Of a stretch of 64,000 nt of DNA, positions 52,625 to 60,514 are shown in pieces. A program made the position numbers and the translations under genes. Source of the DNA: Franzmannia qiaohouensis (lineage in GTDB: Bacteria; Pseudomonadota; Gammaproteobacteria; Pseudomonadales; Halomonadaceae); assembly GCF_031451695.1 (NCBI RefSeq), contig NZ_JARWAM010000003.1:248001-312000 (forward strand), given 5' to 3'. Under the pieces are notes generated by a model, which saw nothing but the letters and a program-made list of their open reading frames with translations, was not told the DNA's origin and searched no databases. Within the stretch, counting starts at the first letter, position 1; the number at the start of each line of letters is the position of its first letter.

Positions 52625-53485
52625 TCAATGCTCGTCTTGCTGCTCGTCGGCCAGCGCCGCCATGCGCTCGGCGTGGGCCTCGCGGGCGTCTTCGATGACC
52701 TCGAGCAGCTGGTCGACGTCGACCGCGCGGGTGTCGGGGGTAAAGCAGCCGGTCAGCGGCGTGTCCGGCTGCAGCTCGCCGCCAGCATAGAGTGCCCAGA
52801 TCTCCTTGCCGTAGTCGGTGTCGAGCAGCGCCGGCGCGAAGCGGCCGAAGTAGCGGCGCATGTTGTCGACGTCACGCTCGAGCATGCTCGCGGCGCTGTT
52901 ATTGCCGGCGGCGTCCACCGCCTGGGGCAGGTCGATGATCACCGGACCGTGGGCATCGACCAGCACGTTGAACTCGGAGAGGTCACCGTGCACCAGGCCG
53001 GCACACAGCATGCGTACCACATCGCGCATCACCTGGGCGTGATAGTCGATGGCCTGCTCGGCGCTCAGGCTCACATCGTCCAGCCGCGGGGCGGCGTAGC
53101 CTTCGGCGTCCTGGATCATCTCCATCAGCAGCACGCCGTCGACGAAGCCAAACGGCTGCGGCACGCGCACCTCGGCCGCCGCCAGCCGGTAGAGCGCATC
53201 GACCTCGGCGTTCAACCAGGCCTGCTCCTGCTCCTTCTGGCCGTAGCGGGTCTTCTTGGCCATGGCGCGCGTGCGGCGGCTGTTGCGATCGCGGCGCCCC
53301 TCCTGATACTGCGCGGCCTGCTTGAAACTGCGCTGCTTGGCTTCCTTGAAGACCTTGGCGCAGCGCAGCGCCTCGCCGCAGCGCACCACGTAGACCTGAG
53401 CTTCCTTGCCGCTCATCAGCTGGGTGACGACCTCATCGATCATCCCATCCTCGATCAGCGGCTGTAGACGTTTGGGTATTTTCAT
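52625..53485 (-). CDS. RIO1-type serine protein kinase
   Basis: A 286-residue atypical kinase. The nucleotide-binding lysine lies in ALRCAKVFKEAK, the catalytic loop is VHGDLSEFNVLV (Asp168) and the metal-binding Asp185 is in IIDLPQAV. A basic segment (about 50-80) matches bacterial RIO proteins. Bacterial members are little studied; archaeal and eukaryotic ones act in ribosome maturation. Adjacent to dbpA, a ribosome-assembly helicase, on the same strand 18 bp downstream, so a ribosome-related role is a fair inference. Confidence 0.88.
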   Translation of the reverse strand: MKIPKRLQPLIEDGMIDEVVTQLMSGKEAQVYVVRCGEALRCAKVFKEAKQRSFKQAAQYQEGRRDRNSRRTRAMAKKTRYGQKEQEQAWLNAEVDALYRLAAAEVRVPQPFGFVDGVLLMEMIQDAEGYAAPRLDDVSLSAEQAIDYHAQVMRDVVRMLCAGLVHGDLSEFNVLVDAHGPVIIDLPQAVDAAGNNSAASMLERDVDNMRRYFGRFAPALLDTDYGKEIWALYAGGELQPDTPLTGCFTPDTRAVDVDQLLEVIEDAREAHAERMAALADEQQDEH

Positions 53486-53503
53486 GGCCCTAGTGTGGCA
53501 TAT

Positions 53504-54904
53504 TCAGTGGCGAATTCGGCGTACGCGAACGCGACGCCCCTTGAGCGGGTCGGCGCTCAGCTTGGCCAGGGCCTGCTCGACTACCTCGCGGCTCACCGCG
53601 ACATAGGCGCTGCGCGCCAGCACCTTGATCTTGCCGACCTGGTCACCTGAAATACCGCCCTCGCCGGTCAGCGCACCCAGTATATCGCCGGGGCGCAGCT
53701 TTTGCTGCTTGCCGCTGCCGAGCTGCAGGGTGGCCATCGGCGGCGCCACCGGCTCGCGCTCTAGCACGCTGCGCGGCGGCAGCGTCGCCTGCTCGAGGGG
53801 CGCGCCGAGAAACTCGACGAGGCGCTCGAGGCGGTAGCTTTCGGCCTCGCTGACCAGCGTGCAGGCAACGCCGGAATCACCCGCGCGCCCGGTGCGCCCG
53901 ACCCGGTGGACGTGCACCTCCAGGTCGCGGGCGATCTGGTAGTTGAAGACCGCATCCAGCGCGGCGATATCCAGCCCGCGGGCCGCCACGTCGGTGGCCA
54001 CCAGGATCGAGGCACTGCGGTTGGCAAACAGCACCAGCAGCCGGTCGCGGTCGGCCTGCTCGAGGTCGCCGTGCAGCGCCAGGGCGCTGAACCCGGCGTC
54101 GCACAGCGCCGCGGCCACCTCATCGGTCTCGCGCTTGGTGTTGCAGAACACCACGCTCGAGGTGGGGCGCAGTGCCAGCAGCAGGCGCCGCAGGGCGTCG
54201 AAGCGCGCCGCCTCGTCGGCGACACGATAGACACGCTGGTCGATACTGCCGGCGTCATGGGTCGAGGCGATCTCGACGCGGGCCGGCTCACGCAGCAGCA
54301 CCTCGGCCACCGCCTTGACCGCCTCGCTGTAGGTGGCACTGAACAGCCAGGTCTGGCGGCGCGGCGGGGTCTCGGCAACGATCGCCTCGAGCGACGCCTG
54401 AAAGCCCATGTCGAGCATGCGGTCGGCCTCATCCAGCACCAGCGTTTCGAGGCCGCGCAGGTTCAGCGAGCCCTTGCGCAGATGCTCTTCGACGCGCCCC
54501 GGGGTACCCACCACGATGTGCGCGCCGTGGGCCAGCGAGCTGAGCTGCGGGCCCAGCGCCGCGCCGCCGCATAGCGTCAGCACCTTGACGTTGGCCAGCA
54601 GCCGCGCCAAGCGGCGCAGCTCCTCGGCGACCTGATCGGCCAGCTCGCGAGTCGGACACAGCACCAGCGCCTGCACGCGAAAGCTCGTCACCTCGAGCCG
54701 CGACAGCAGCCCCAGGCCGAACGCCGCGGTCTTGCCAGAACCGGTCTGGGCCTGGGCGATCAGGTCGCGTCCGGCCAGCATCGGCGGCAGACCCTCGGCC
54801 TGTACCGGCGTCATGCGCTGGTAGCCCAGCGCCTCGAGGTTGGCGAGCAGCTCGGGGGCCAGCGGCAGCGCGCTGAAATCAGCGTCGGCGGGGGCATCGG
54901 ACAC
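53504..54904 (-). CDS. dbpA: ATP-dependent RNA helicase DbpA
   Basis: DbpA is a DEAD-box helicase that binds hairpin 92 of 23S rRNA in 50S assembly. The 466-residue protein starts at GTG 54904. It has AQTGSGKTAAFGLGLL (Walker A), VLDEADRMLDMG (DEAD), FSATYS (SAT), ATDVAARGLDI and HRVGRTGRAG, then the C-terminal DbpA RNA-binding domain (about 395-466; GDILGALTGEGGISGDQVGKI, key residues GDI and GQVG-like turn), which separates it from other DEAD-box proteins. The ribosome site is weak. Confidence 0.95.
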   Translation of the reverse strand: MSDAPADADFSALPLAPELLANLEALGYQRMTPVQAEGLPPMLAGRDLIAQAQTGSGKTAAFGLGLLSRLEVTSFRVQALVLCPTRELADQVAEELRRLARLLANVKVLTLCGGAALGPQLSSLAHGAHIVVGTPGRVEEHLRKGSLNLRGLETLVLDEADRMLDMGFQASLEAIVAETPPRRQTWLFSATYSEAVKAVAEVLLREPARVEIASTHDAGSIDQRVYRVADEAARFDALRRLLLALRPTSSVVFCNTKRETDEVAAALCDAGFSALALHGDLEQADRDRLLVLFANRSASILVATDVAARGLDIAALDAVFNYQIARDLEVHVHRVGRTGRAGDSGVACTLVSEAESYRLERLVEFLGAPLEQATLPPRSVLEREPVAPPMATLQLGSGKQQKLRPGDILGALTGEGGISGDQVGKIKVLARSAYVAVSREVVEQALAKLSADPLKGRRVRVRRIRH

Positions 54905-55005
54905 GAAGTAGTACCTGCAGCGAGAATGCGGGCGGCGAGAATACCAGAAAGCGCGGCGTGGGTGCCGAGCGGCGGTGTAATTTCGACGTGGTATTTGAAC
55001 TCCTA

Positions 55006-55380
55006 TCAGCTATCCGGCAATCGCTCGACGCCATCGACCAGCAAGGTGGCGACGCCGTCCACGACACGCAGGGTCACGGTCTGCATCGGGGTCACCTCCC
55101 CGTGCGTCACGTCGTCGAGGCGCAAGCGGCCGTTGCGCACCTCCAGCCGGTGGCCGTTGACGGTCACTGAGGCGTTCTGGCCGCTCACCGAGCTCTCTGA
55201 TCGCGAACTGCCGCCGGACACCGAGCTGCTGGACGCGCTGCTGCTCGAGGCGCTGCTGGAAGTGACCGTGGTGGTGCTGGAGCTGCTGCCCGACGAATCG
55301 CCCTCTCCAGCCGTCGCCATTGCCGGCCAGGCCAGCGCCAGGGGCGACAGCCACAAGGCCCATCTGTTGCGTTTCATCAT
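55006..55380 (-). CDS. Small exported protein with serine-rich stretch, unknown function
   Basis: I do not recognise a family. The 124-residue product has a signal peptide (MMKRNRWALWLSPLALAWPAMATA, cleavage near residue 24), a low-complexity Ser/Thr stretch (about 27-65) and a C-terminal part (about 66-124) predicted as beta-rich (ASVTVNGHRLEVRNGRLRLD, VTLRVVDGVATLLVDG). The start at 55380 has GGGAG 6 nt upstream. It is divergent from the 38-residue ORF, with a perfect palindrome between them. A periplasmic or surface role is likely from the signal peptide only. Confidence 0.7.
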   Translation of the reverse strand: MMKRNRWALWLSPLALAWPAMATAGEGDSSGSSSSTTTVTSSSASSSSASSSSVSGGSSRSESSVSGQNASVTVNGHRLEVRNGRLRLDDVTHGEVTPMQTVTLRVVDGVATLLVDGVERLPDS

Positions 55381-55430
55381 ACACTCTCCCATGGCATGCC
55401 AGGCTTCACTTAGTCTGGCACACAAGATTA

Positions 55431-55445
55431 TGCTGCATTGCAGCA
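55431..55445. promoter_or_regulatory. Palindrome between divergent small genes
   Basis: TGCTGCA and TGCAGCA flank a single T, a perfect 7-bp dyad. It lies 51 bp from the minus-strand gene start and 47 bp from the plus-strand ORF, so it could control both. TGCCAG and CTGGCA at 55397-55420 form a second, looser dyad. Confidence 0.4.
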
Positions 55446-55491
55446 AGATCAGGACTAGAGTAAGGGTGTAGCCCACAGGAGGGTCAACGCC

Positions 55492-55608
55492 ATGCACCTT
55501 ACTTCAACCATTACCCATCCAGCAGATCAAGACGTCTTCGACCACTGGCTCCATCACGCCGAGTATCTGCGCGCCGCTACCGATGCACTGAGTGAATATC
55601 TAGACTAA
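55492..55608 (+). CDS. 38-residue small protein, unknown
   Basis: The frame begins ATG at 55492 with AGGAGGG eight bases upstream, one of the strongest ribosome sites in the window, and ends TAA at 55606-55608. The peptide (MHLTSTITHPADQDVF, then DHWLHHAEYLRAATDALSEY) looks like a short amphipathic helix rich in His, Ala and acidic residues, with no membrane segment. No family is recognised. Evidence is the ribosome site and isolated position; coding is not proven. Confidence 0.5.
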   Translation: MHLTSTITHPADQDVFDHWLHHAEYLRAATDALSEYLD

Positions 55609-55724
55609 AGCCGCTCGGGCAAGCGCTGGGTGCGCAAAGCCTGCTATGATGGCCCGGTAACATCGTCATGCACGGAGAAGACACCACGATCGATCATTCT
55701 TTCCAAGCCCTACCGGAGGTTCTC

Positions 55725-56036
55725 ATGAAGGTCTATAAACCTGAGTGGCACTGTACGTTTAGCGTAAACGAGAGCGCAGAACAATCCGCCAGCTGGAAAG
55801 AGCGCATCGCCTGGCTGATGCGAGATATCGCAGACAGGTTGGACGGAAGCGGTAGAACGATCAAGATTGACTGTGACGTCACCCCCGGGGTGAGTCGTCA
55901 GGACGTGGATAGCTGCCTCGGCAAGGGCTTCGAAGTGACCCAGAGCCTATTAATGCAACTCGCCCATCAAGCGGCATGTGAAGACGTCATGCGCGATGCC
56001 AAGGCAGAGCTGTTCGAGGAAGACTACCAGCACTGA
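55725..56036 (+). CDS. Hypothetical protein, 103 residues
   Basis: I do not recognise a family. The ATG at 55725 is preceded by GGAGG at 7 nt. The protein begins MKVYKPEWHCTFSVNESAEQ, is soluble and acidic at the C-terminus (AKAELFEEDYQH), with three Cys and a DVTPGVSRQDVDSCLGKG segment that could be a short alpha/beta unit. A good terminator follows, so it is probably transcribed alone. A further 19 residues upstream in frame lack a ribosome site. Confidence 0.68.
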   Translation: MKVYKPEWHCTFSVNESAEQSASWKERIAWLMRDIADRLDGSGRTIKIDCDVTPGVSRQDVDSCLGKGFEVTQSLLMQLAHQAACEDVMRDAKAELFEEDYQH

Positions 56037-56069
56037 CCTCAGTCATTGTCCGATGTAACGCGGTGATAT

Positions 56070-56107
56070 CGCCCCACCCTGCCCCGGCAGCGTGGGGTGT
56101 TTCGTTT
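56070..56107 (+). terminator. Terminator after the 103-residue gene
   Basis: CCCCAC (56072-56077) pairs with GTGGGG (56092-56097), with an inner CTGCC/GGCAG-type stem, and TGTTTCGTTT follows. It ends about 70 bp after the stop codon. Confidence 0.65.
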
Positions 56108-56224
56108 ATGCCCCCGGCGAACGGCTCCACGGCATCCCGGCAGTGCAAAAAGTGCTAAAGGTATCGTGCCGGCGACCGTTAATCCCTGTATGGATGCCGC
56201 ATCCCCATAACACGAGACTGCCTA

Positions 56225-58051
56225 TTGAAGCCCGCCGTGCGCTTTCGACTGCCCTCACGCCTGCTGGCCGGCGTGCTATTGGGGCTCTGCTGGCTCACCC
56301 AGGCAGCGCTGGCCGATGTCCCGACGCTTGCGCTCAGCGAGGCGCAGGACCGCTATGCGCTCGATCCCTACACCGCGCTCGTGGCCGACACCCAAGGCGA
56401 CCTGACGCCCGACGCTCTGCTTACAGAGCCCATCGACTTCAGATTGGCCCAGCAGCGCAGCGACCTGCACCTCGGCTATACCCAAGCACCGGTATGGCTG
56501 CGCAGCGAGTTGCATAACGCGAGCGACGCGGCGCAGCAGTGGATCGTGCAGTTCGAGTACCCCTTCCTCGACTACGTCACGCTGCACATCGTCCGCGACC
56601 AGACCAGCGAGGTGCTGAAGAGTGGCAGCGCCGTACCCGTTGGGCAGCGCGCCATGGCCCACCGCCAAGCGGTATTCCCGCTGACGCTGACAGCAGGAGA
56701 AGAGGTCACCCTGCTGGCGCGGGTGGAGTCTCACGGCAGCAAGATGCTGAGCGCCAACCTGCTCAGCCCCGAGCGCTTCTACACCAGCAACGACCGCCAG
56801 AACTTCTGGCTGGCGACCTACTTCGGCATGCTGCTGGCACTCGGATCCTACAATCTGCTGCTGTACTTCGGCCTCAGAGAACGGGTCTTCCTGCACTATG
56901 CGCTGTTCGTGTTCAGCTTTACCCTGGCGATCCTCACCTTCAACGGCACCGGCACGCTGATCTTCTGGAGCGCGCTTGGCGAGCACAGCGGTCGGTTGGT
57001 CACGCTGGGCTTCACCCTGGCCTCGGCGATGGCCACGCTGTTCGCCCAGAGCTTCCTCGACACTGCGACCTACAGCCCGCGCTGGCATCGCCTGCTCGGC
57101 GCGTTTCGACTATGGTGCTGGCTGGCGGTGGCCATGGCGCTGCTGCTGCCGATGCAAGCCGCACTGCAGATCATGGATGTCACCGGATTCAGCGCGGCGC
57201 TACTGTTGCTGAGCTGCGCCATCAGCAGCAGTCTGCGCAAGGTTCCCGGGGCCCGACTGTTCGTACTGGCCTGGTCGATATTCCTGCTTGGCGCTTCGGT
57301 ATTCGCGCTGCGCAACCTCGGCATCCTGCCGTCCAACTTCATCACCCTACACGGCATCCAGATCGGCTCGGCGCTGGAGATGCTGCTGCTCTCCTTCGCC
57401 CTGGCGGCACGCTTCAACAAACTCAAGCGACAGAAGGAGCAGGCCCAGGCCGAGATGCTCGCCTCCCTCAAGCGCCATGAGGCCGCCCTTGAGCAGAAGG
57501 TTGCCGAGCGTACCGCCGAACTCGAGGCCATGGCGGCAAGCGACATGCTCACCGGGCTGCTGAATCGCAACGGCCTGGCCCAGTGCGCGGCCTCGGCACT
57601 AGAGCGCAGCCGCCGCATGCAACAGCCACTGGCGCTACTGATGCTCGACCTCGACGACTTCAAACCGATCAATGACCGCTTTGGCCACGCCGTCGGCGAC
57701 CTGGTGCTGCAGCGCGTGGCGCGCCGAATCGCCATCCAGGCTCGTGCCGGCGACCACTGCGCGCGCTTCGGCGGCGACGAGTTCATCGTGCTTGCCGAAA
57801 ACTGCGGTGATGAAGCCGACATGGCCGAGATGCGACAGCGCCTCGCCGAAGCCATCACCGCGCCCATTGCGCTCCCCAACGGCAGCCGCGTCAGCGTCGG
57901 TGTGAGCATAGGCAGTAGCTGCTATGACGGCGGCACGCCGGACTTCGAAGAGCTGCTGCGTCAGGCCGACATTGCCATGTATCGCACTAAGCGCCAGGCC
58001 AGCGATGGTCGTCAGGAACAGCCCGGGGCGCCTGAAAAACCCGAGAAATAG
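56225..58051 (+). CDS. Diguanylate cyclase with 7TMR-DISM sensor
   Basis: A 608-residue c-di-GMP synthase. A signal peptide (about 1-30) leads to a periplasmic 7TMR-DISMED2 domain (about 50-175; APVWLRSELHN, WIVQFEYPFLDYVTLH), then seven membrane helices (about 190-385; ATYFGMLLALGSYNLLLYF), a coiled coil (about 395-440) and a GGDEF domain (about 440-590). The active-site motif is RFGGDEF and the I-site RAGD is nine residues upstream, so it should be active and product-inhibited. The start codon is TTG 56225 with only a weak ribosome site; GTG 56237 is an alternative. It stands alone. Confidence 0.88.
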   Translation: MKPAVRFRLPSRLLAGVLLGLCWLTQAALADVPTLALSEAQDRYALDPYTALVADTQGDLTPDALLTEPIDFRLAQQRSDLHLGYTQAPVWLRSELHNASDAAQQWIVQFEYPFLDYVTLHIVRDQTSEVLKSGSAVPVGQRAMAHRQAVFPLTLTAGEEVTLLARVESHGSKMLSANLLSPERFYTSNDRQNFWLATYFGMLLALGSYNLLLYFGLRERVFLHYALFVFSFTLAILTFNGTGTLIFWSALGEHSGRLVTLGFTLASAMATLFAQSFLDTATYSPRWHRLLGAFRLWCWLAVAMALLLPMQAALQIMDVTGFSAALLLLSCAISSSLRKVPGARLFVLAWSIFLLGASVFALRNLGILPSNFITLHGIQIGSALEMLLLSFALAARFNKLKRQKEQAQAEMLASLKRHEAALEQKVAERTAELEAMAASDMLTGLLNRNGLAQCAASALERSRRMQQPLALLMLDLDDFKPINDRFGHAVGDLVLQRVARRIAIQARAGDHCARFGGDEFIVLAENCGDEADMAEMRQRLAEAITAPIALPNGSRVSVGVSIGSSCYDGGTPDFEELLRQADIAMYRTKRQASDGRQEQPGAPEKPEK

Positions 58052-58176
58052 CGACGAATAATCGCCCTGATGGCTCTATTGAAACTCCCTGCACCACACT
58101 ATAGTGAAGATTGAGGCAACGCCTTGCGCCTCACCTACTACCACTGTAACGCCGTTACTTTCAGGAGTGACTTAAC

Positions 58177-58443
58177 ATGGGTGCCCCGGACGCGTCCTGC
58201 GACCTGCCTGCCGAGCCACTTTCCACCGTTTACCCTATGGTCGATACCACTCACCTTGCCATCGATGCCGACCTGTTGCGCCGCCTGGCAAAGGCCAAGG
58301 CACGCCTCGACCGCCTCGAACAGCAGACGCGTTCCCGCGATGATACGGCGCTGGCCGCTGCGCGGATCGAGTTCTCGCTAGCGTCACGCGCGCTGGCAGA
58401 TGCCCTTATCACTCAGGATGCCCGCCTGGCTGTCGATACCTGA
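58177..58443 (+). CDS. Hypothetical small helical protein, 88 residues
   Basis: No family recognised. The ATG at 58177 follows AGGAG at 11 nt; a second ATG at 58240 (MVDTTHLAIDADLLRR) could be the true start. The second half is a strongly charged helix (LRRLAKAKARLDRLEQQTRS) likely to form a coiled coil. No membrane segment is seen. A GTAAC-GCC-GTTAC palindrome (58146-58158) stands just upstream. Confidence 0.6.
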   Translation: MGAPDASCDLPAEPLSTVYPMVDTTHLAIDADLLRRLAKAKARLDRLEQQTRSRDDTALAAARIEFSLASRALADALITQDARLAVDT

Positions 58444-58922
58444 ACCGCTTAGACCCCACTGTTGCCAAACACCAACAGGGCAATCGCTTGTTTTATAGTG
58501 ATAAACTCCAACCCCTGCCAGAGTCGTTGGCATTCGGAGACACTTAACAAGCGATTCTCGGTTCTTGCTCGCCGCCTGTCGCCAAAGCGCCCCTAGCCTT
58601 TCGGGCTATCCCCTTGTTTTATCAATTATCCACGACCACCTGGAACGAATTTCGCTAGTAATCTGCGACTGGAAAGTCGATTCGTGCCCGGCCGCGGTCT
58701 CAGTGAGACCTGTGATGGTGGGCCACGCGGATGAGTGCAGCAAGGATGCTTTCACTTAAACCCTCTGGAACAAGCAACCTGTTCACTCTTTTCTTCGTCA
58801 TGACGCTGCGGCCTCCAGGCGCTACGTGGTAGTGCGCCTCATGCCACGCCCCGTCAGCGATGTGCGTCACTTTGGCATTCCATTACGCCCGCAGCCGCGG
58901 ACTTCGTATCGAGACGCCTGAC
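58444..58922. other. 479-bp gap with several stem-loops, possible leader or ncRNA
   Basis: No convincing gene; an open frame at 58565-58759 starts with TTG, has no ribosome site and resembles nothing. The gap holds a perfect 11-bp inverted repeat AATCGCTTGTT/AACAAGCGATT (58482-58492 and 58546-58556, enclosing a TGCCA/TGGCA hairpin), a hairpin at 58459-58478, a CGACT-GGAA-AGTCG hairpin (58666-58679) and the palindrome GGTCTCA-G-TGAGACC (58696-58710). It could be a long leader for the following GGDEF gene or an independent RNA. Confidence 0.4.
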
Positions 58923-59828
58923 ATGAAAAGAACACCACCTAGCCCCATAGCGACCAATCTAAATGTGCTGCTTGTCGGTACGCTCCTCGCTCTCAGTATT
59001 GCTCCCGTCGTGGCCTCATGGTTCAAGCAGCGAAACATGCCGACGGCCAACACCGCCGCGACCTTGCATCCCGAAGTACTCATCAGCATCGCCTTTGTAA
59101 CAGGGGTGGTACTCGTCCTGATAGGCATCGTGAGGCCGCTATATCGCGCCTATCAGATACGCGAAGAGAACCTGCTGAGCCTGGAGCGGAAACATAGGAA
59201 GCTTACCGCTCGCAACCGGCAACTGGCACACCAGGTATGCATCGATGGCCTGCTTGGCATCACCAATCGGCGCGAATTCGAACAGCGCCTGTCACGCGAA
59301 TGGCAACGCGCCATCCGCGAACAGCACCCCCTCAGCCTGCTGCTGATAGATGTCGACCACTTCAAGGCTTACAACGACAGCTATGGCCATCTGCAGGGCG
59401 ATGCCTGCCTGAAGCGCGTGGCTCAAGCGTTGCAGGAAGCAGTGGGGCGCTCGGGCGATACCGTGGCCCGCTACGGGGGAGAGGAGTTCGCCATACTGCT
59501 GCCCAATACCGAACAGTGCGGCAGCCTCGACGTGGCCCGGCAGGTGCACGAGAGTCTCGCCCGCCACGCCATCCCCTTTGCCGACTCCTCCTGCTCGGCG
59601 TTCGTCACTGTCAGCATCGGCGCTGCCAGCATGTCACCAGGACATCGGGATCACGGTCACGACCTGATTCGCTGCGCCGACAAGGCCCTCTACGCAGCCA
59701 AGCACAACGGTCGCAACCGGACCGAAGCCTTTTTACCCGCGCGCCTTGTGACGTCCAGCAAAAGCAATGGCCAATGCGCTGCCAGTACCGGGCCCCAGGC
59801 TCTCCTGCACGACAAGCGCATTGCATGA
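58923..59828 (+). CDS. Membrane-anchored diguanylate cyclase
   Basis: A 301-residue protein with two membrane segments (about 10-30 and 55-75), a short coiled coil (about 78-105) and a GGDEF domain (about 107-270) reading RYGGEEF, with the I-site RSGD nine residues before it. It should synthesise c-di-GMP. There is almost no periplasmic sensor, so control may be at expression level, which makes the structured upstream gap interesting. The start at 58923 has only a weak GAGACG; a longer frame to 58860 is possible. Confidence 0.85.
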   Translation: MKRTPPSPIATNLNVLLVGTLLALSIAPVVASWFKQRNMPTANTAATLHPEVLISIAFVTGVVLVLIGIVRPLYRAYQIREENLLSLERKHRKLTARNRQLAHQVCIDGLLGITNRREFEQRLSREWQRAIREQHPLSLLLIDVDHFKAYNDSYGHLQGDACLKRVAQALQEAVGRSGDTVARYGGEEFAILLPNTEQCGSLDVARQVHESLARHAIPFADSSCSAFVTVSIGAASMSPGHRDHGHDLIRCADKALYAAKHNGRNRTEAFLPARLVTSSKSNGQCAASTGPQALLHDKRIA

Positions 59829-59955
59829 CCGCGCCCGAGACGCAGCCGGCACTTCTTCGCTTGGCATCAAAGGCTTATCTCGCACTTGCAGCATTTTGAC
59901 CATCACGGCTGATTTTCGTCATTTTGTTGCCATCATCGTCGATCTTCACGATAGG

Positions 59956-59984
59956 TTGCCAGACCCGGCCAGGGCGGTTACTAT
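59956..59984 (+). promoter_or_regulatory. Promoter of the rlpA-like gene
   Basis: TTGCCA (59956-59961) and TACTAT (59979-59984) are separated by exactly 17 bp, about 70 bp before the start codon. Confidence 0.65.
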
Positions 59985-60054
59985 CCCGTAGACTTATGGC
60001 CCCCTCATCGCATCGGTGGACACACGGCCAACACGAGATCCGTGAGGTATCATC

Positions 60055-60444
60055 ATGGGACGCCAATCCCAACTTCTGCTCACCTGCTGCCTGACGGCCC
60101 TGTTGACCGTCGGACACGCCCACGCGCACCAGGTCGAGCCCGACGAGCCCCAACTGGGCATCGCCTCCTACTACAGCGACCGCTTCCAGGGTGCCACTAC
60201 CGCCAGCGGCGAACCTTTCGACCAGCAGGCGCTGACTGCCGCCCACCCCACGCTGCCTCTGGGCACCACTGTCGTGGTCACCCGGCCGGACACCGGCAAG
60301 GAAGTGGAAGTACTGATCAATGACCGCGGGCCCTTCATCGACGGCCGCATCATCGACCTCTCCAAGCGCGCCGCACGCAAGCTCGACATGCTGCATCGCG
60401 GCGTGGCGAGAGTCGAAGTGATTCCGGTCGCCACCCCGAACTGA
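60055..60444 (+). CDS. RlpA-like septal lipoprotein-family protein (DPBB domain), secreted
   Basis: A 129-residue protein with a signal peptide (cleavage near HAHA, residue 24) and a single double-psi beta-barrel domain (about 33-125): GIASYYSDRFQGATTASGEPF, LPLGTTVVVTRPDTGKEVEV, INDRGPFIDGRIIDLSKRAA. The catalytic Asp and His-like positions of RlpA lytic transglycosylases (DRGPF) are kept, but the SPOR domain is missing. The signal peptide has two Cys but no clear lipobox, so it is probably periplasmic. It is convergent with yghU, with a long palindromic terminator between. Confidence 0.85.
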   Translation: MGRQSQLLLTCCLTALLTVGHAHAHQVEPDEPQLGIASYYSDRFQGATTASGEPFDQQALTAAHPTLPLGTTVVVTRPDTGKEVEVLINDRGPFIDGRIIDLSKRAARKLDMLHRGVARVEVIPVATPN

Positions 60445-60463
60445 CGCTCGGCACGGCGGCACG

Positions 60464-60503
60464 GCAACGCGCCCGCTACCTGGCCAGGTAGCGGGCGCGT
60501 TGC
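60464..60503. terminator. 40-bp perfect palindrome, two-way terminator
   Basis: Two 20-bp arms (60464-60483 and 60484-60503, centre CTGGCCAG) match perfectly with no unpaired centre. It lies between the convergent rlpA-like and yghU genes. T runs are weak, but the stem is very stable in either transcript. Confidence 0.7.
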
Positions 60504-60514
60504 GTTAAACGGAT

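Noticed and set aside
58565..58759. 64-codon open frame
   Set aside because: TTG start, no ribosome site, composition unlike neighbouring genes, and it overlaps the stem-loops.
58444..58922. c-di-GMP riboswitch before the GGDEF gene
   Set aside because: The conserved GEMM core and tetraloop-receptor pattern could not be found.
56225..60000. A genomic island of c-di-GMP genes
   Set aside because: No integrase, attachment repeat or composition break was seen; the genes appear to be ordinary lineage-specific content.
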